A stretch of DNA of 64,000 nucleotides from JAAYZQ01 sp034428935 (GTDB lineage Bacteria > Chloroflexota > Anaerolineae > JAAYZQ01). Position 1 is the first letter of the stretch. Every line of letters starts with the position of its first letter. Below are positions 16,868 through 25,216 of this stretch, piece by piece. Location of the stretch: NCBI GenBank assembly GCA_034428935.1, contig DAOUHB010000125.1, positions 18,557 to 82,556 on the forward strand, written 5' to 3'. Both the position numbers and the translations under genes were made by a program. A model generated the notes under the pieces. It made no database searches. It saw only the letters and a list, made by a program, of their open reading frames with translations, and was not told the DNA's origin.

Positions 16868-17767
16868 CTACTCATCGCTGGCGGAAAGGCGATTGTCCAG
16901 GATCTGAGCTCCGTCAAAGGTATCGAGCTGCAGGTAGAATCGGGCAGCATCCACCAGGGCCTCGGCCGGCAGGAGGCCGACGACCTCGCCGCGCGTGATG
17001 GACAGGCCGCGGCGTGCGGCCTCGCTGCGGATCATTTCCACCACGCGGTGAATGGGTGTGTGACGATAGTCGGTCAGGTTCATCGACACCTGCGCCTGCC
17101 CTTCGACCACCAGGCCGAGGGCCTTGACGTAGCGCAGGCCACCGCTGGAGTGGCGCACGGCGCGGGCAATAGCCTGGGCCGGGGCGATATTGGAGGTGTT
17201 GAGATAGACGTTGAAGGCAATGAGGGCCGGCCGGGCCCCGATGGCGGTGGCGCCCGCGGGGCCCATGACCGCCGGGCCAAAGTCGGGCGCGCGCTCGGGG
17301 TCCGTGCCGATCTCGTCCTTCAGACCCTCGTACTCGCCACGCCGAACGTCGGCCAGGTTGCGCCGGTCGGGCCGCGAAGCGGCCTCCTCGTAGAGGTAGA
17401 CCGGGATGCCCAGCTCGTCTCCAACCCGCTGGCCCAGTTCCCGGGCCAGCACGACACAGTCCTCCATGGACACGCCGCGCACAGGGACAAAGGGCACGAC
17501 GTCGGTGGCGCCCATGCGGGGATGTCCGCCGCGATGGTGGTTCATGTCGATGGACTCGGCCGCCCGGGCAATGCCGCGGAAGGCAGCCTCCACGATGGGC
17601 TGTGGCTCGCCGACGAGGGTGACGACCGAGCGGTTGTGGTCGACGTCGGATTGGACGTCCAGAACCTGGGCCCCCGGTACCTCCCGCATGGCCGCGACGA
17701 TGCCGTCAATGATCTCGCGCCGGCGGCCTTCGCTGAAATTGGGCACACACTCGACGACTTTTCTCAC
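16868..17767 (-). CDS. ftcD: glutamate formimidoyltransferase
   Basis: 299 residues, the length of the stand-alone formiminotransferase rather than the two-domain FTCD enzyme. It moves the formimino group from formiminoglutamate to tetrahydrofolate at the end of histidine breakdown. Seen: VVECVPNFSEGR at the N terminus, DVDHNRSVVTLVG, the active-site MNHHRGGHPRMGATDVVPFVP, and YVKALGLVVEGQAQVSMN. The GTG start at 17767 follows GGAGGGAAAC. It has a consensus promoter on the reverse strand. No other histidine-degradation genes (hutH, hutU, hutI) are in the window. Confidence 0.93.
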   Translation of the reverse strand: MRKVVECVPNFSEGRRREIIDGIVAAMREVPGAQVLDVQSDVDHNRSVVTLVGEPQPIVEAAFRGIARAAESIDMNHHRGGHPRMGATDVVPFVPVRGVSMEDCVVLARELGQRVGDELGIPVYLYEEAASRPDRRNLADVRRGEYEGLKDEIGTDPERAPDFGPAVMGPAGATAIGARPALIAFNVYLNTSNIAPAQAIARAVRHSSGGLRYVKALGLVVEGQAQVSMNLTDYRHTPIHRVVEMIRSEAARRGLSITRGEVVGLLPAEALVDAARFYLQLDTFDGAQILDNRLSASDE

Positions 17768-17816
17768 GTTTCCCTCCTCGACGCCTGCTTTTCGTGCGTT
17801 TTTGGACTGCCGACCC

Positions 17817-17845
17817 ATTCTAACACCTAGGCTGCCTGGTGTCAA
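17817..17845 (-). promoter_or_regulatory. promoter for ftcD
   Basis: Reverse strand TTGACA (17840-17845) and TAGAAT (17817-17822), 17-base spacer. Confidence 0.87.
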
Positions 17846-17860
17846 CGCCAATGGCGATGC

Positions 17861-17889
17861 TTGCCCGCACCTCCCTTTTGTGCTAGAAT
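17861..17889 (+). promoter_or_regulatory. promoter for the complex-I-like membrane genes
   Basis: TTGCCC (17861-17866) and TAGAAT (17884-17889), 17-base spacer; divergent from the ftcD promoter 15 bases away. Confidence 0.8.
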
Positions 17890-17952
17890 ACCCCGGTGCC
17901 GCCTGCCTGTCACGCGCGACCGGGGGCGGCAAATCGTGTGATAAACGGGACA

Positions 17953-19719
17953 ATGCTAAGGTCTTTACCGGTTCCCTTTCAAGCGATCCTTTGGCCGCTG
18001 TTCGGCGCGGTCTTGATCCTGGCGACGGGCCGCCTGCTACCCGCCTGGGTGCGGCGGTTGCTGGCCGGCGCGGCTGCGGCTGCATCCCTGGCTGCCATCT
18101 GGTCTCTGCGGTCCGGGGGTGCAGAGCGCGTGCAGCTCGACTGGTCACCCCTGAACCTGTTCCGCGCGGGCCCGGCCCTGTCGGCCGGCGACATCGCCCT
18201 GCCGGCGGCGCTGGCCCTGGCGTCGGTAGCCGTCGCCCTGGCCCTGGGGATCGGTGGGCGGCAGCCCCGCAGCCCGTGGCACGGACTGCTCCTCATCCTC
18301 CTGGCCGGCGCCTTGACGACGACCCTGGCTGCCAACCTCCTGACTCTGGCCATCGGCAGCGCCCTGATGGACCTGGCCCTGATGGGGCTGGCCCTGTGGT
18401 GCGGCCAGCGAAGCGAGGATGCCGGGGACAGCGAAAGACGTCCGCTGCTGGCCCTGACCGCAGCCCTTCCCGGCCTGGCCGCGACGCTGATCCTGGTGCT
18501 CTGTGCCCTGCGCCTCGACGCCGAAGTGGGCCACACCTCGTTCCCGGCGCGGCAGATCCCGCCGTCCGTCCTCGTCCTGCTGGGCGTGGCCGCCATCCTG
18601 CGCACCCAGATCTTTCCCCTGCATCCGCGCCGCGTTCGCGGCGCCGCGGGGGCAGCGGCCCTCCTACTCCCGGCCGGCGCCGGGCTCTATCTCCTGGCCC
18701 GCGTGCAGGCTGTGGCGCCGGTCATCCCGGCGGAGGCATTGCCCGCGCTCCTGGGCAGCCTGGCGCTGCTGGCCGGCGGGCTCCTGGCCTGGAGCGGCAG
18801 CGCCGCGGCCCGGCGGCAGTCCGGCGGCGGGCCTGGCGCGCTGTGGCGCGGGCTATTGATCCACCAGGTGGGCGCGGGCTTGCTGTTTGCCCTGGTGCTG
18901 CCGGGAACGTCACCCTGGCCTCTCCTGAGCCTGATGCTGGCGTTGGCCCTGTTGGCCGTGTGGTGGGACGCCGATACGGTCGTGGCACCCTTTACCCTGC
19001 CGGCCCGGCTGCAGAGCGCGAGGCAGTGGGTCGGGCAAAGGGTCGGGCCAAGGCTCGAGCCCTGGTGGCAACACCGGCAGCAGCAACTGGCCGAACGTTT
19101 CGGCTTCCTGGCACGTTGGCGGGAGTCCTGGATCGCGCGCAGAGGTGCGGTCCTGTTGCCCGCCCTGGCTGTGGCCTCGCTGGCCGGCCTGCCGCTCACC
19201 GCCGGCGCGCGGGCGAGGTGGCCGTTGTACGCGGCCCTTCTCCAGGATGGCAACCCCCACCTATGGAGCCTGCTGGTGGCCGACACCTTTCTGGCCGCGG
19301 GCCTGTGGCTGGGGCTGAGCGACCTGTTCACGCCCGCCCGCCGCCTGCGGCCCCTGGCGTTGGTGGGCATGCTGTTCCTGGCCGCCGTGCTGCTGCTGTC
19401 GGGCATGGGCGCGGGCCAGGGGCTCGGCTGGCAGCCGGTACACATCCGTGGGGTCTCTGCCTGGGGCATGGGCCTGCTCTACATCGTGCCGTGGCTCGTC
19501 GGGATCTGGCTGGCGTCCCTGGGGCTCCGCTGGCGCCAGATCGCTCCCCTCGTGCAATCTATCGTCGGGCTCGATTGGCTTTACCGGGCTCTCGGCCGGC
19601 TCGGAAGCATCCTGGAAGGGGCCGGTTACTGGCTTGGCCAGGTTGGCGAGGGGGAAGGTTGGTGGGGCTGGGCCCTGATCATCCTGGCCCTGGCAGCCAT
19701 CTTCTTGACCGGCAGCTAG
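17953..19719 (+). CDS. NuoL/NuoM-like membrane protein, degenerate proton-channel type
   Basis: 588 residues, about 14 hydrophobic segments. The segment LRTQIFPLHPRRVRG aligns with the family pattern (a Lys/Ser-rich helix, then FPFHxWLPDA) of the proton-conducting subunits of complex I, Mrp antiporters and hydrogenase 4. Here the conserved WLPDA and the histidine-rich helix after it are replaced by alanine- and leucine-rich sequence, and AGLYLLAR remains in place of AGxYLLxR. So the fold is recognisable, but key polar residues of the channel look lost. The ATG at 17953 follows GGGACA. It is the first gene of a three-gene unit. Other reading: a membrane scaffold derived from such a subunit. 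Confidence 0.72.
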   Translation: MLRSLPVPFQAILWPLFGAVLILATGRLLPAWVRRLLAGAAAAASLAAIWSLRSGGAERVQLDWSPLNLFRAGPALSAGDIALPAALALASVAVALALGIGGRQPRSPWHGLLLILLAGALTTTLAANLLTLAIGSALMDLALMGLALWCGQRSEDAGDSERRPLLALTAALPGLAATLILVLCALRLDAEVGHTSFPARQIPPSVLVLLGVAAILRTQIFPLHPRRVRGAAGAAALLLPAGAGLYLLARVQAVAPVIPAEALPALLGSLALLAGGLLAWSGSAAARRQSGGGPGALWRGLLIHQVGAGLLFALVLPGTSPWPLLSLMLALALLAVWWDADTVVAPFTLPARLQSARQWVGQRVGPRLEPWWQHRQQQLAERFGFLARWRESWIARRGAVLLPALAVASLAGLPLTAGARARWPLYAALLQDGNPHLWSLLVADTFLAAGLWLGLSDLFTPARRLRPLALVGMLFLAAVLLLSGMGAGQGLGWQPVHIRGVSAWGMGLLYIVPWLVGIWLASLGLRWRQIAPLVQSIVGLDWLYRALGRLGSILEGAGYWLGQVGEGEGWWGWALIILALAAIFLTGS

Positions 19720-19725
19720 AAGCTT

Positions 19726-20436
19726 ATGGAAACTTTCGGCGACAGTTTTGCTTTTCTGGCGGGCGTACCGTCCGTTGTCGGGCTTCTCCTGATGGCGGCG
19801 CTCATTCTGGTCACGTCCGACTGGCGTCTGGCGTTGAGCGCGCTGTTGCTCCAGTACATCTTTTTGGGCCTCAACCTGACACGTTTCATCCAGCCCGAAG
19901 CGGCCCTCGTCCGCATCCTCACCGGAGCCGTGGTTGTTCCCATCCTCTATCTCACGGCGCGGCAGGTGGGAGACCCACAGAACGTGCGGACGGTCGAGGC
20001 GGGGGAAGGCCGCTTCCTGGGGCTGCCCATGAGCTGGGGAGCCGGCCCCCTGGGCCTGCCCCTGCGGGTGCTCGCCGTTCTCCTGGCGGGCCTGGCCCTC
20101 ATCCGCTTCTTTCCGTCCTACGCCACGCTGCTGCCGCTCGAAGGGGCGAGCGGCCTGGCAGTGCCGCCCGACGTTGCCTTTGTCGCCCTGTGGCTGATGG
20201 TCATGGGCGTCATGGGCATCGTCCTGAGTGGCGAGGCCCTGCGCGTGGGACCAGCGGTGTTGACCGTCCTGTGTGGCTTTGACCTGGTGTACGCCGGCCT
20301 GGAACAGAACCTGGCCATCGCCGGCTTTTTTGGCGCCCTGACGCTCCTGGCAGCCCTCGCCTTTTCCTACCTGGCGGCCGTGCAGGGACTGGCGCCCAGC
20401 GTATCTCCCGTCGACGAGGAGGAAGAAGCAAGGTGA
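19726..20436 (+). CDS. HyfE/NuoK-like membrane protein
   Basis: 236 residues, about seven hydrophobic segments and a charged C-terminal tail PVDEEEEAR. The segment SGEALRVGPAVLTVLCGFDL followed by LNxx-like YAGLEQNLAIAG resembles hydrogenase-4 subunit E and the NuoK/MnhC group, the small membrane subunits that sit between the redox arm and the antiporter-like subunits. It begins seven bases after the upstream gene and its stop overlaps the next start in GTGA. The assignment rests on this pattern and on the neighbours. Confidence 0.62.
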   Translation: METFGDSFAFLAGVPSVVGLLLMAALILVTSDWRLALSALLLQYIFLGLNLTRFIQPEAALVRILTGAVVVPILYLTARQVGDPQNVRTVEAGEGRFLGLPMSWGAGPLGLPLRVLAVLLAGLALIRFFPSYATLLPLEGASGLAVPPDVAFVALWLMVMGVMGIVLSGEALRVGPAVLTVLCGFDLVYAGLEQNLAIAGFFGALTLLAALAFSYLAAVQGLAPSVSPVDEEEEAR

Positions 20437-21956
20437 ATCTCATCCCTGGCCCGATGATCCTCCTCATCCCGCCCCTGCTGGCCGCGGTGGTTGCCTACCT
20501 GGTGCGCCGCTGGGCGTTGTTGGCGGCCATCATCTCGGCGGCGACGGCCGGCCTGCTGGCGGTCCTCTGCTTCCGCCTGCCCCTGGACCAGTCGGCCTTT
20601 GTCCTGGGCCAGCACGTGGCCTTTGGGCGGCCGGTGGTGGTCCTGGGCCAGACCCTCGTCCTGGACCAGGCGGGCAAGATGTGGCTGGCCTTTGTCTTTG
20701 GCCTGCCGGCGGTCCTTTACCCGTTTGCCTGGCGCATCTCCCAGGGCAGGTCGTTCTTTTCCTTCAGCCTGGTGATCCTGGCCCTCTATGCCCTGGCGGT
20801 GATGCTGCCCACCTTTGCCCTGTCGTTGCTGGCCTTTGCCATCGCCGCCACGCTGATGATCTTTATACTCCAGGCCGGGCAGTTGCTCTCGGTGCGAGGC
20901 GCGCAGCGCTACCTGCTGGTGACACTGCTGGCCGTTCCGCTGCTCCTCGCGGCCGCCTGGCTCGTGGATCAGCCGGCTGCCCTCGCCGAGGCAGGCAACG
21001 CCGCCAATGCAGCCGAAGCGGGCGCCGCGGCAGTCGCCCCCGCCGCGGGGCAGGAGCTGGCGCGCCGGGCGCTGTTGCCCGCGGCCCTGGGCTTTGGCCT
21101 GCTCCTGGCCGCGTTTCCCTTTGGGACCTGGATGCCGGCCCTGGCGGCGGAGGCACCTCCCCTGGTCAGCGCCTTTGTCTTTACCGTGGGCCAGGGCATG
21201 GCGCTCTACCTGGCCATTTCCTTTGCCGCCGCCCATCCCGACCTGGCGCAAGATTCCACCATCATGGGCGTCATCCAACTGGCGGGGCTGGGCATGGCGG
21301 CCAGCGGCGGCTTGATGGCCGCCGTGCAGCGCGACCTGGGCCGGCTGATGGGCTACGCGGCCATGGCCGACCTCGGCGTGCTGCTGTTGGCCCTCGCCTC
21401 GGGTGGCAGCCAGCGGTTGGAGCTGGCGCTGTTGCACGGCGTCAACCGCAGCGTGTCCATCACGCTGATGGCCGCGGCGCTGTCCATCGTGCGCCACCGG
21501 GCAGCGACCAGCCGCTTCAGGGGCCTGGGGGGTGTGGCCCGGCGCCTGCCCGTCGCCACCGGCGGCCTGATCCTGGGCGGGCTGGCCCTGGGTGGGTTTC
21601 CCCTCACCGCAGGCTTTCCGACCCGTTGGGCGATCAGCCGCGCCGTCTGGAACTGGGCCCTACCCTTTTCCGCCGAAGCCCAGGTACCGGGCTCTGCGGC
21701 GGTGCCCGGCCAGGAATGGGTCTGGATCCTGACGCTCGTGGCCCTGGCAGCCTGCACCGCCGGGGTCGTAGTCGGCGTGGTGCGCGCGCTGAATGCCATG
21801 GCCGCGCCCGAGGAGCACCACGAAATGGCCAGCCAGCCGGCCATCGCATCGCTGCTGGTTGCCCTCCTCGCCGCCCTGACCATCGTCCTGGGGCTTTACC
21901 CGCAGCTTTTCCTGGGGCCTGTATCCAGCGTCGCGCAGGCCTTTGCCCTGTTCTGA
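20433..21956 (+). CDS. NuoN/ND2-like membrane protein
   Basis: 507 residues, about 14 hydrophobic segments. The segment AAFPFGTWMPALAAEAPPLVSAF matches the position of the PFHxWxPDxxxxAPxxxxAF loop of complex-I antiporter-like subunits (written here in two parts: AAFPFGTWMPALAAEAPP and LVSAF), with the histidine replaced by glycine and the aspartate by alanine. GYAAMADLGVLLLAL matches GYSSIAHxGYxLLAL of NuoN. A four-base overlap (GTGA) couples it to the HyfE-like gene. The pattern again suggests a complex-I-like membrane arm whose proton-transfer residues have changed. Confidence 0.72.
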   Translation: MNLIPGPMILLIPPLLAAVVAYLVRRWALLAAIISAATAGLLAVLCFRLPLDQSAFVLGQHVAFGRPVVVLGQTLVLDQAGKMWLAFVFGLPAVLYPFAWRISQGRSFFSFSLVILALYALAVMLPTFALSLLAFAIAATLMIFILQAGQLLSVRGAQRYLLVTLLAVPLLLAAAWLVDQPAALAEAGNAANAAEAGAAAVAPAAGQELARRALLPAALGFGLLLAAFPFGTWMPALAAEAPPLVSAFVFTVGQGMALYLAISFAAAHPDLAQDSTIMGVIQLAGLGMAASGGLMAAVQRDLGRLMGYAAMADLGVLLLALASGGSQRLELALLHGVNRSVSITLMAAALSIVRHRAATSRFRGLGGVARRLPVATGGLILGGLALGGFPLTAGFPTRWAISRAVWNWALPFSAEAQVPGSAAVPGQEWVWILTLVALAACTAGVVVGVVRALNAMAAPEEHHEMASQPAIASLLVALLAALTIVLGLYPQLFLGPVSSVAQAFALF

Positions 21957-22021
21957 CTCGAATCGATATCGTGAGAGGGGCCCGGCCCAGCCCGGGTCCG
22001 CTGGAATTCTCGGAGGAGACG

Positions 22022-23314
22022 ATGGAAAAGACGTCGCGTCTGCCGGGCTTTTACGAGTTGAGCGTAGAGGAGCGCGTCCAGGCGGTGGCCTCCTGGGCAG
22101 GCCTGAGCGAAGAGGAGCGGGCCGTGCTCGCAGGGGCGGGGTTGGCGCCCGGCCGCGCCGACCAGATGATCGAGAACGTGGTGGGCATCCACGGCCTGCC
22201 CCTGGGAATCGCCACCAACTTCTTGATCAACGGGCGGGACTATCTCATCCCCATGGCCATCGAAGAGCCGTCGGTCGTCGCCGCGGCGAGTTTCATGGCC
22301 CGGATCGTGCGCCAGGCGGGGGGCTTTCGCACCTGCTCCACCGAGCCGGTGATGATTGCCCAGATGCAGATCCTCGACGTGCCCGATCCGTGGGCCGCCC
22401 GCTTTGACCTGCTCTGCCAGAAGCAGCGACTGCTCGACCTGGCCAACCAGACGGACCCGGTGGTCGTCTCGCTCCACGGCGGGGCGCGCGACCTGGAGCT
22501 GCGCGTCCTCCCCGACACGCCCGCCGGCCCGATGCTGGTGGCGCACCTGCTCTATGATACGCGCGACGCCATGGGCGCCAACACGGTCAACACGGCGGCC
22601 GAGGCCCTGGCTCCACTGGTGGAAGAGATCACCGGGGGGCGGGTGCACCTCCGCATCCTTTCCAACCTGGCCGACCGCCGCCTGGCCCGGGCCAGTTGCA
22701 CCATCCCGCCGTGGGAGCTGGCCTTCGGCGACTACGAGGGCGAGCAGGTGGTGCAGGGCATCGTCGAGGCCTATGCCTTTGCCGCGGCGGATCCCTACCG
22801 GGCCGCGACCCACAACAAGGGCATCATGAACGGCATCGACGCCGTGGCCCTGGCCTGCGGCCAGGACTGGCGCGCCATCGAGGCCGGCGCCCACGCCTAC
22901 GCCGCCCGGGACGGGCGCTATACCTCCCTTTCCACCTGGAGCCGCGACCGCGAGGGCAGGCTGGTGGGCACCCTGGAGCTGCCCCTGGCCGTGGGGACCG
23001 TCGGCGGCGCGACCCGGGTCCATCCGGGGGCACAGGTGGCGCTCAAGATCGTGGGGGCGAGCATGGCGCGGGAGCTGGCCGAGGTGATGGCCGCGACGGG
23101 CCTGGCGCAGAACCTGGGCGCCCTCCGCGCCCTGGCCACCGAGGGCATCCAGCGCGGCCACATGGCCCTCCATGCCCGGCAGGTAGCCATGGCCGCCGGC
23201 GCCACGGGCGACCAGGTCGCGGCGGTGGCCGCCCGCCTGGTCACCGAGGGCAAGATCCGGCTGGACCGCGCGCAAGAGATCCTGCAGGAGATGGCCCGGG
23301 CCGGCGGTGCCTGA
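22022..23314 (+). CDS. mvaA: hydroxymethylglutaryl-CoA reductase, class II (degradative type)
   Basis: 430 residues, the class II length. It interconverts HMG-CoA and mevalonate, feeding or draining the mevalonate route to isoprenoids. Seen: the substrate-binding ENVVGIHGLPLG, the DAMGANTVNTAAE motif with its catalytic acid, NKGIMNGIDAVA, the GTVGGATRVHPGAQ loop and the C-terminal GHMALHARQ histidine. The ATG follows GGAGGAG (22012-22018). It lies 65 bases after the NuoN-like gene on the same strand, possibly in the same transcript, and converges with the FHA gene. In the 48-base gap to that gene I see no clear terminator. Confidence 0.94.
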   Translation: MEKTSRLPGFYELSVEERVQAVASWAGLSEEERAVLAGAGLAPGRADQMIENVVGIHGLPLGIATNFLINGRDYLIPMAIEEPSVVAAASFMARIVRQAGGFRTCSTEPVMIAQMQILDVPDPWAARFDLLCQKQRLLDLANQTDPVVVSLHGGARDLELRVLPDTPAGPMLVAHLLYDTRDAMGANTVNTAAEALAPLVEEITGGRVHLRILSNLADRRLARASCTIPPWELAFGDYEGEQVVQGIVEAYAFAAADPYRAATHNKGIMNGIDAVALACGQDWRAIEAGAHAYAARDGRYTSLSTWSRDREGRLVGTLELPLAVGTVGGATRVHPGAQVALKIVGASMARELAEVMAATGLAQNLGALRALATEGIQRGHMALHARQVAMAAGATGDQVAAVAARLVTEGKIRLDRAQEILQEMARAGGA

Positions 23315-23362
23315 GCCGCGCGGCTCTAGGCGCACCCGGCAGCGCGCGCTCGACCGGCGTCG

Positions 23363-24007
23363 CTATGCGGGCTCGAACTTGAACCCGTAGCCCCGCATGG
23401 TCACGATGTACTCGTGCGAGGTGTCCAGCTCGCGCAGGCGCAGGCGGATGCGCCGCACCATGGCGTCGATGGCCTCGTCGCTGACCCCTTCGGCCTGGGC
23501 CTCGGGCCAGACAATGGCAATCACCTCGTCGCGACTGTAGACCCGGCCCGGCTCCTCGGCGAGCAAGGATAGGAGCGTGAACTGGGCCTGGGACAGAGGA
23601 GGATCGAGCACGCGGCCGCGCACCCGCACGTCCCGCGTCGCCGGGTCAAACTCCAGGCCCCGGGCCTCCGCTTCCAGGGGCAGGGGAGCCGTGGCAGCAT
23701 AGCCCACGAACGTCAGGGGGATCAGGGGCGAGACCTGGATCTCGTCGCCGTCGGCCAGGAGGGTAGGCCCGGAGATGCGCCGGCCGTTGACCAGCGTCCC
23801 ATTCTTGCTGCCCAGGTCCTCGATGTAGTATTGGTCCCGCTCGCGCCGCACCCGGGCATGATGTCGCGAGACCCAGCGGTCGTCGATGACCAGATCGTTG
23901 TCCTCCCAACGCCCGATGGTCGTCACCGGCGCGGCCAGCGACCAGCGCTGCTTGATCTCGCTCCCCTCGATGCGCAGGAGAAGGGCAGCCTCTTTGGGTT
24001 CCGACAT
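23363..24007 (-). CDS. FHA domain joined to an OmpR-type winged-helix DNA-binding domain
   Basis: 214 residues. The FHA domain (about 25-95) has TIGRWEDNDLVIDDRWVSRHHA and DLGSKNGTLVNGR (first motif in parts TIGR, DNDLVI and SRHHARV), which bind phosphothreonine. The C-terminal half (about 120-214) has LSQAQFTLLSLLAEEPG, RDEVIAIVWP and a recognition helix in VDAMVRRIRLRLRE-like sequence (here IDAMVRRIRLRLRE), the OmpR/PhoB fold. There is no receiver domain. It is divergent from the adjacent Ser/Thr kinase, so I infer a transcription regulator controlled by that kinase through threonine phosphorylation, similar in logic to EmbR. The ATG follows AAGGAGAGG. Confidence 0.88.
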   Translation of the reverse strand: MSEPKEAALLLRIEGSEIKQRWSLAAPVTTIGRWEDNDLVIDDRWVSRHHARVRRERDQYYIEDLGSKNGTLVNGRRISGPTLLADGDEIQVSPLIPLTFVGYAATAPLPLEAEARGLEFDPATRDVRVRGRVLDPPLSQAQFTLLSLLAEEPGRVYSRDEVIAIVWPEAQAEGVSDEAIDAMVRRIRLRLRELDTSHEYIVTMRGYGFKFEPA

Positions 24008-24021
24008 TCGATTACCTCTCC

Positions 24022-24050
24022 TTGACAGAAGACGATGATTACAGTATAGT
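24022..24050 (+). promoter_or_regulatory. promoter of the Ser/Thr kinase gene, giving a leaderless transcript
   Basis: TTGACA (24022-24027) and TATAGT (24045-24050), 17-base spacer. The ATG of the kinase is at 24058, seven bases past the -10 box, so transcription should begin at or next to the start codon. The -35 box lies in the ribosome-binding region of the divergent FHA gene. Confidence 0.85.
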
Positions 24051-24057
24051 TAAGCCG

Positions 24058-25131
24058 ATGCAGGAATGGCTTCTGCCCGGCACAGTATTGCGCAACCGAT
24101 ACGAGATCCTGGGCCTCATCGGCCAGGGAGGCATGGGCGCGGTCTATCAAGCGGCCGACCGCCGCCTTCCCGGTCGCCAGTGTGCGGTCAAGGAGATCTG
24201 GCCGCTGCCGGGCACCAGCACCGAGCGCCTGGCACAAACCCGGGCACAGTTCCTCCGCGAGGCCAGCATCCTGGCCCGCCTCGACCATCCCAACCTGCCC
24301 AAGGTCTCGGACTATTTCACCTTGACGCCCTCGGGCGCGCTGCCCGAGGCAGACGCAGAAGGCTCCGAGCCGCTGGAGGCCGACCCCCAGGCAACTACGG
24401 CCCCGGACCTGTTGGCGGTCAGCCGGGACTATCTGGTCATGGACTATGTTCCCGGCCAGGATCTCGAGCAACTGTGCCAGCAGGCCTACCGCGAAGGCCG
24501 GTTCCTGCAAGAAAAAGACGTGCTGGGCTGGATGACCCAGCTCTGCGACGCCCTGACCTACCTGCACTGTCAGCAGCCGCCCGTGCTGCATCGCGATATC
24601 AAGCCGGCCAACGTCAAGCTGACCCCCGAGGGCCGCATCAAGCTCGTCGACTTTGGCCTGGTCAAGGCGCTGGACCCCGACGACCCTGCGACCATGACCG
24701 GTCTGCGGGGCATGGGCTCGCTGCCCTACACCCCCATCGAGCAGTACGCCGGCGATCTGGGCCACACCGATACCCGCAGTGACGTCTACGGCCTGGGAGC
24801 GACCCTCTACCACCTGCTGACGGGGCAGACACCTCCCAGCGCCCAGCAGCGATTTCTCGACCAGGACGCCCTGCTGACCCCCCGGGAGATCAACCCGGCC
24901 ATCTCGTCCCAGGTCGAGCGGGCCATCCTGGCAGCCATGGCCCTCCACCCCCGGGATCGGCCCAACAGCGTGGCGGACTGGTGCCAGGCGCTGGTGGGCA
25001 GCCGCGACGAGGCCGCCTCGCTCGTTTCCCGCGAGGACGTGTCGTGGGGCCAGGCCGTGCAGGCCAACTGGTGGCTTTTGCTCCTGGCGCTCGCCCTCGT
25101 GGCGGCCGCCGTCCTCTTGACATTCCGTTAA
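24058..25131 (+). CDS. membrane-anchored Ser/Thr protein kinase (PknB type)
   Basis: 357 residues. Seen: glycine loop LIGQGGMGAVY, the ATP-binding Lys45 in CAVKE, catalytic loop HRDIKPANVKL (Asp180), VDFGLVKA, and a single membrane helix at the very C terminus with no outside domain (NWWLLLLALALVAAAVLL). The start is taken at ATG 24058, because the longer in-frame reading from 24022 runs through a consensus promoter. A 30-residue acidic insert (about 90-120) lies between the N-lobe strands. It is divergent from the FHA-winged-helix gene with only 50 bases between start codons, so kinase and phospho-reader are likely partners. Confidence 0.93.
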   Translation: MQEWLLPGTVLRNRYEILGLIGQGGMGAVYQAADRRLPGRQCAVKEIWPLPGTSTERLAQTRAQFLREASILARLDHPNLPKVSDYFTLTPSGALPEADAEGSEPLEADPQATTAPDLLAVSRDYLVMDYVPGQDLEQLCQQAYREGRFLQEKDVLGWMTQLCDALTYLHCQQPPVLHRDIKPANVKLTPEGRIKLVDFGLVKALDPDDPATMTGLRGMGSLPYTPIEQYAGDLGHTDTRSDVYGLGATLYHLLTGQTPPSAQQRFLDQDALLTPREINPAISSQVERAILAAMALHPRDRPNSVADWCQALVGSRDEAASLVSREDVSWGQAVQANWWLLLLALALVAAAVLLTFR

Positions 25132-25166
25132 TAACGAGCATCCTTAGCATAGCATGGAACAAGGCC

Positions 25167-25203
25167 TGTGTCAATTGACACAAGCCGCGTTTGCGTTTAT
25201 AAT
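25167..25203 (+). promoter_or_regulatory. consensus promoter of tRNA-Val with a palindrome over the -35 box
   Basis: TTGACA (25175-25180) and TATAAT (25198-25203), 17-base spacer: a perfect consensus. The -35 box is half of a perfect 16-base palindrome TGTGTCAATTGACACA (25167-25182), which could be an operator or chance. Confidence 0.88.
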
Positions 25204-25216
25204 GCCCGTGATTTGA

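Noticed and set aside
20681..22021. Long N-terminal extension of HMG-CoA reductase in the same open frame
   Set aside because: It overlaps the NuoN-like gene in another frame and reads as low-complexity sequence; the ATG at 22022 has a good ribosome-binding site and the family N terminus.
24022..24057. N-terminal extension of the Ser/Thr kinase from a TTG at 24022
   Set aside because: Those bases are a consensus promoter for the gene itself; the ATG at 24058 begins a normal kinase N terminus.
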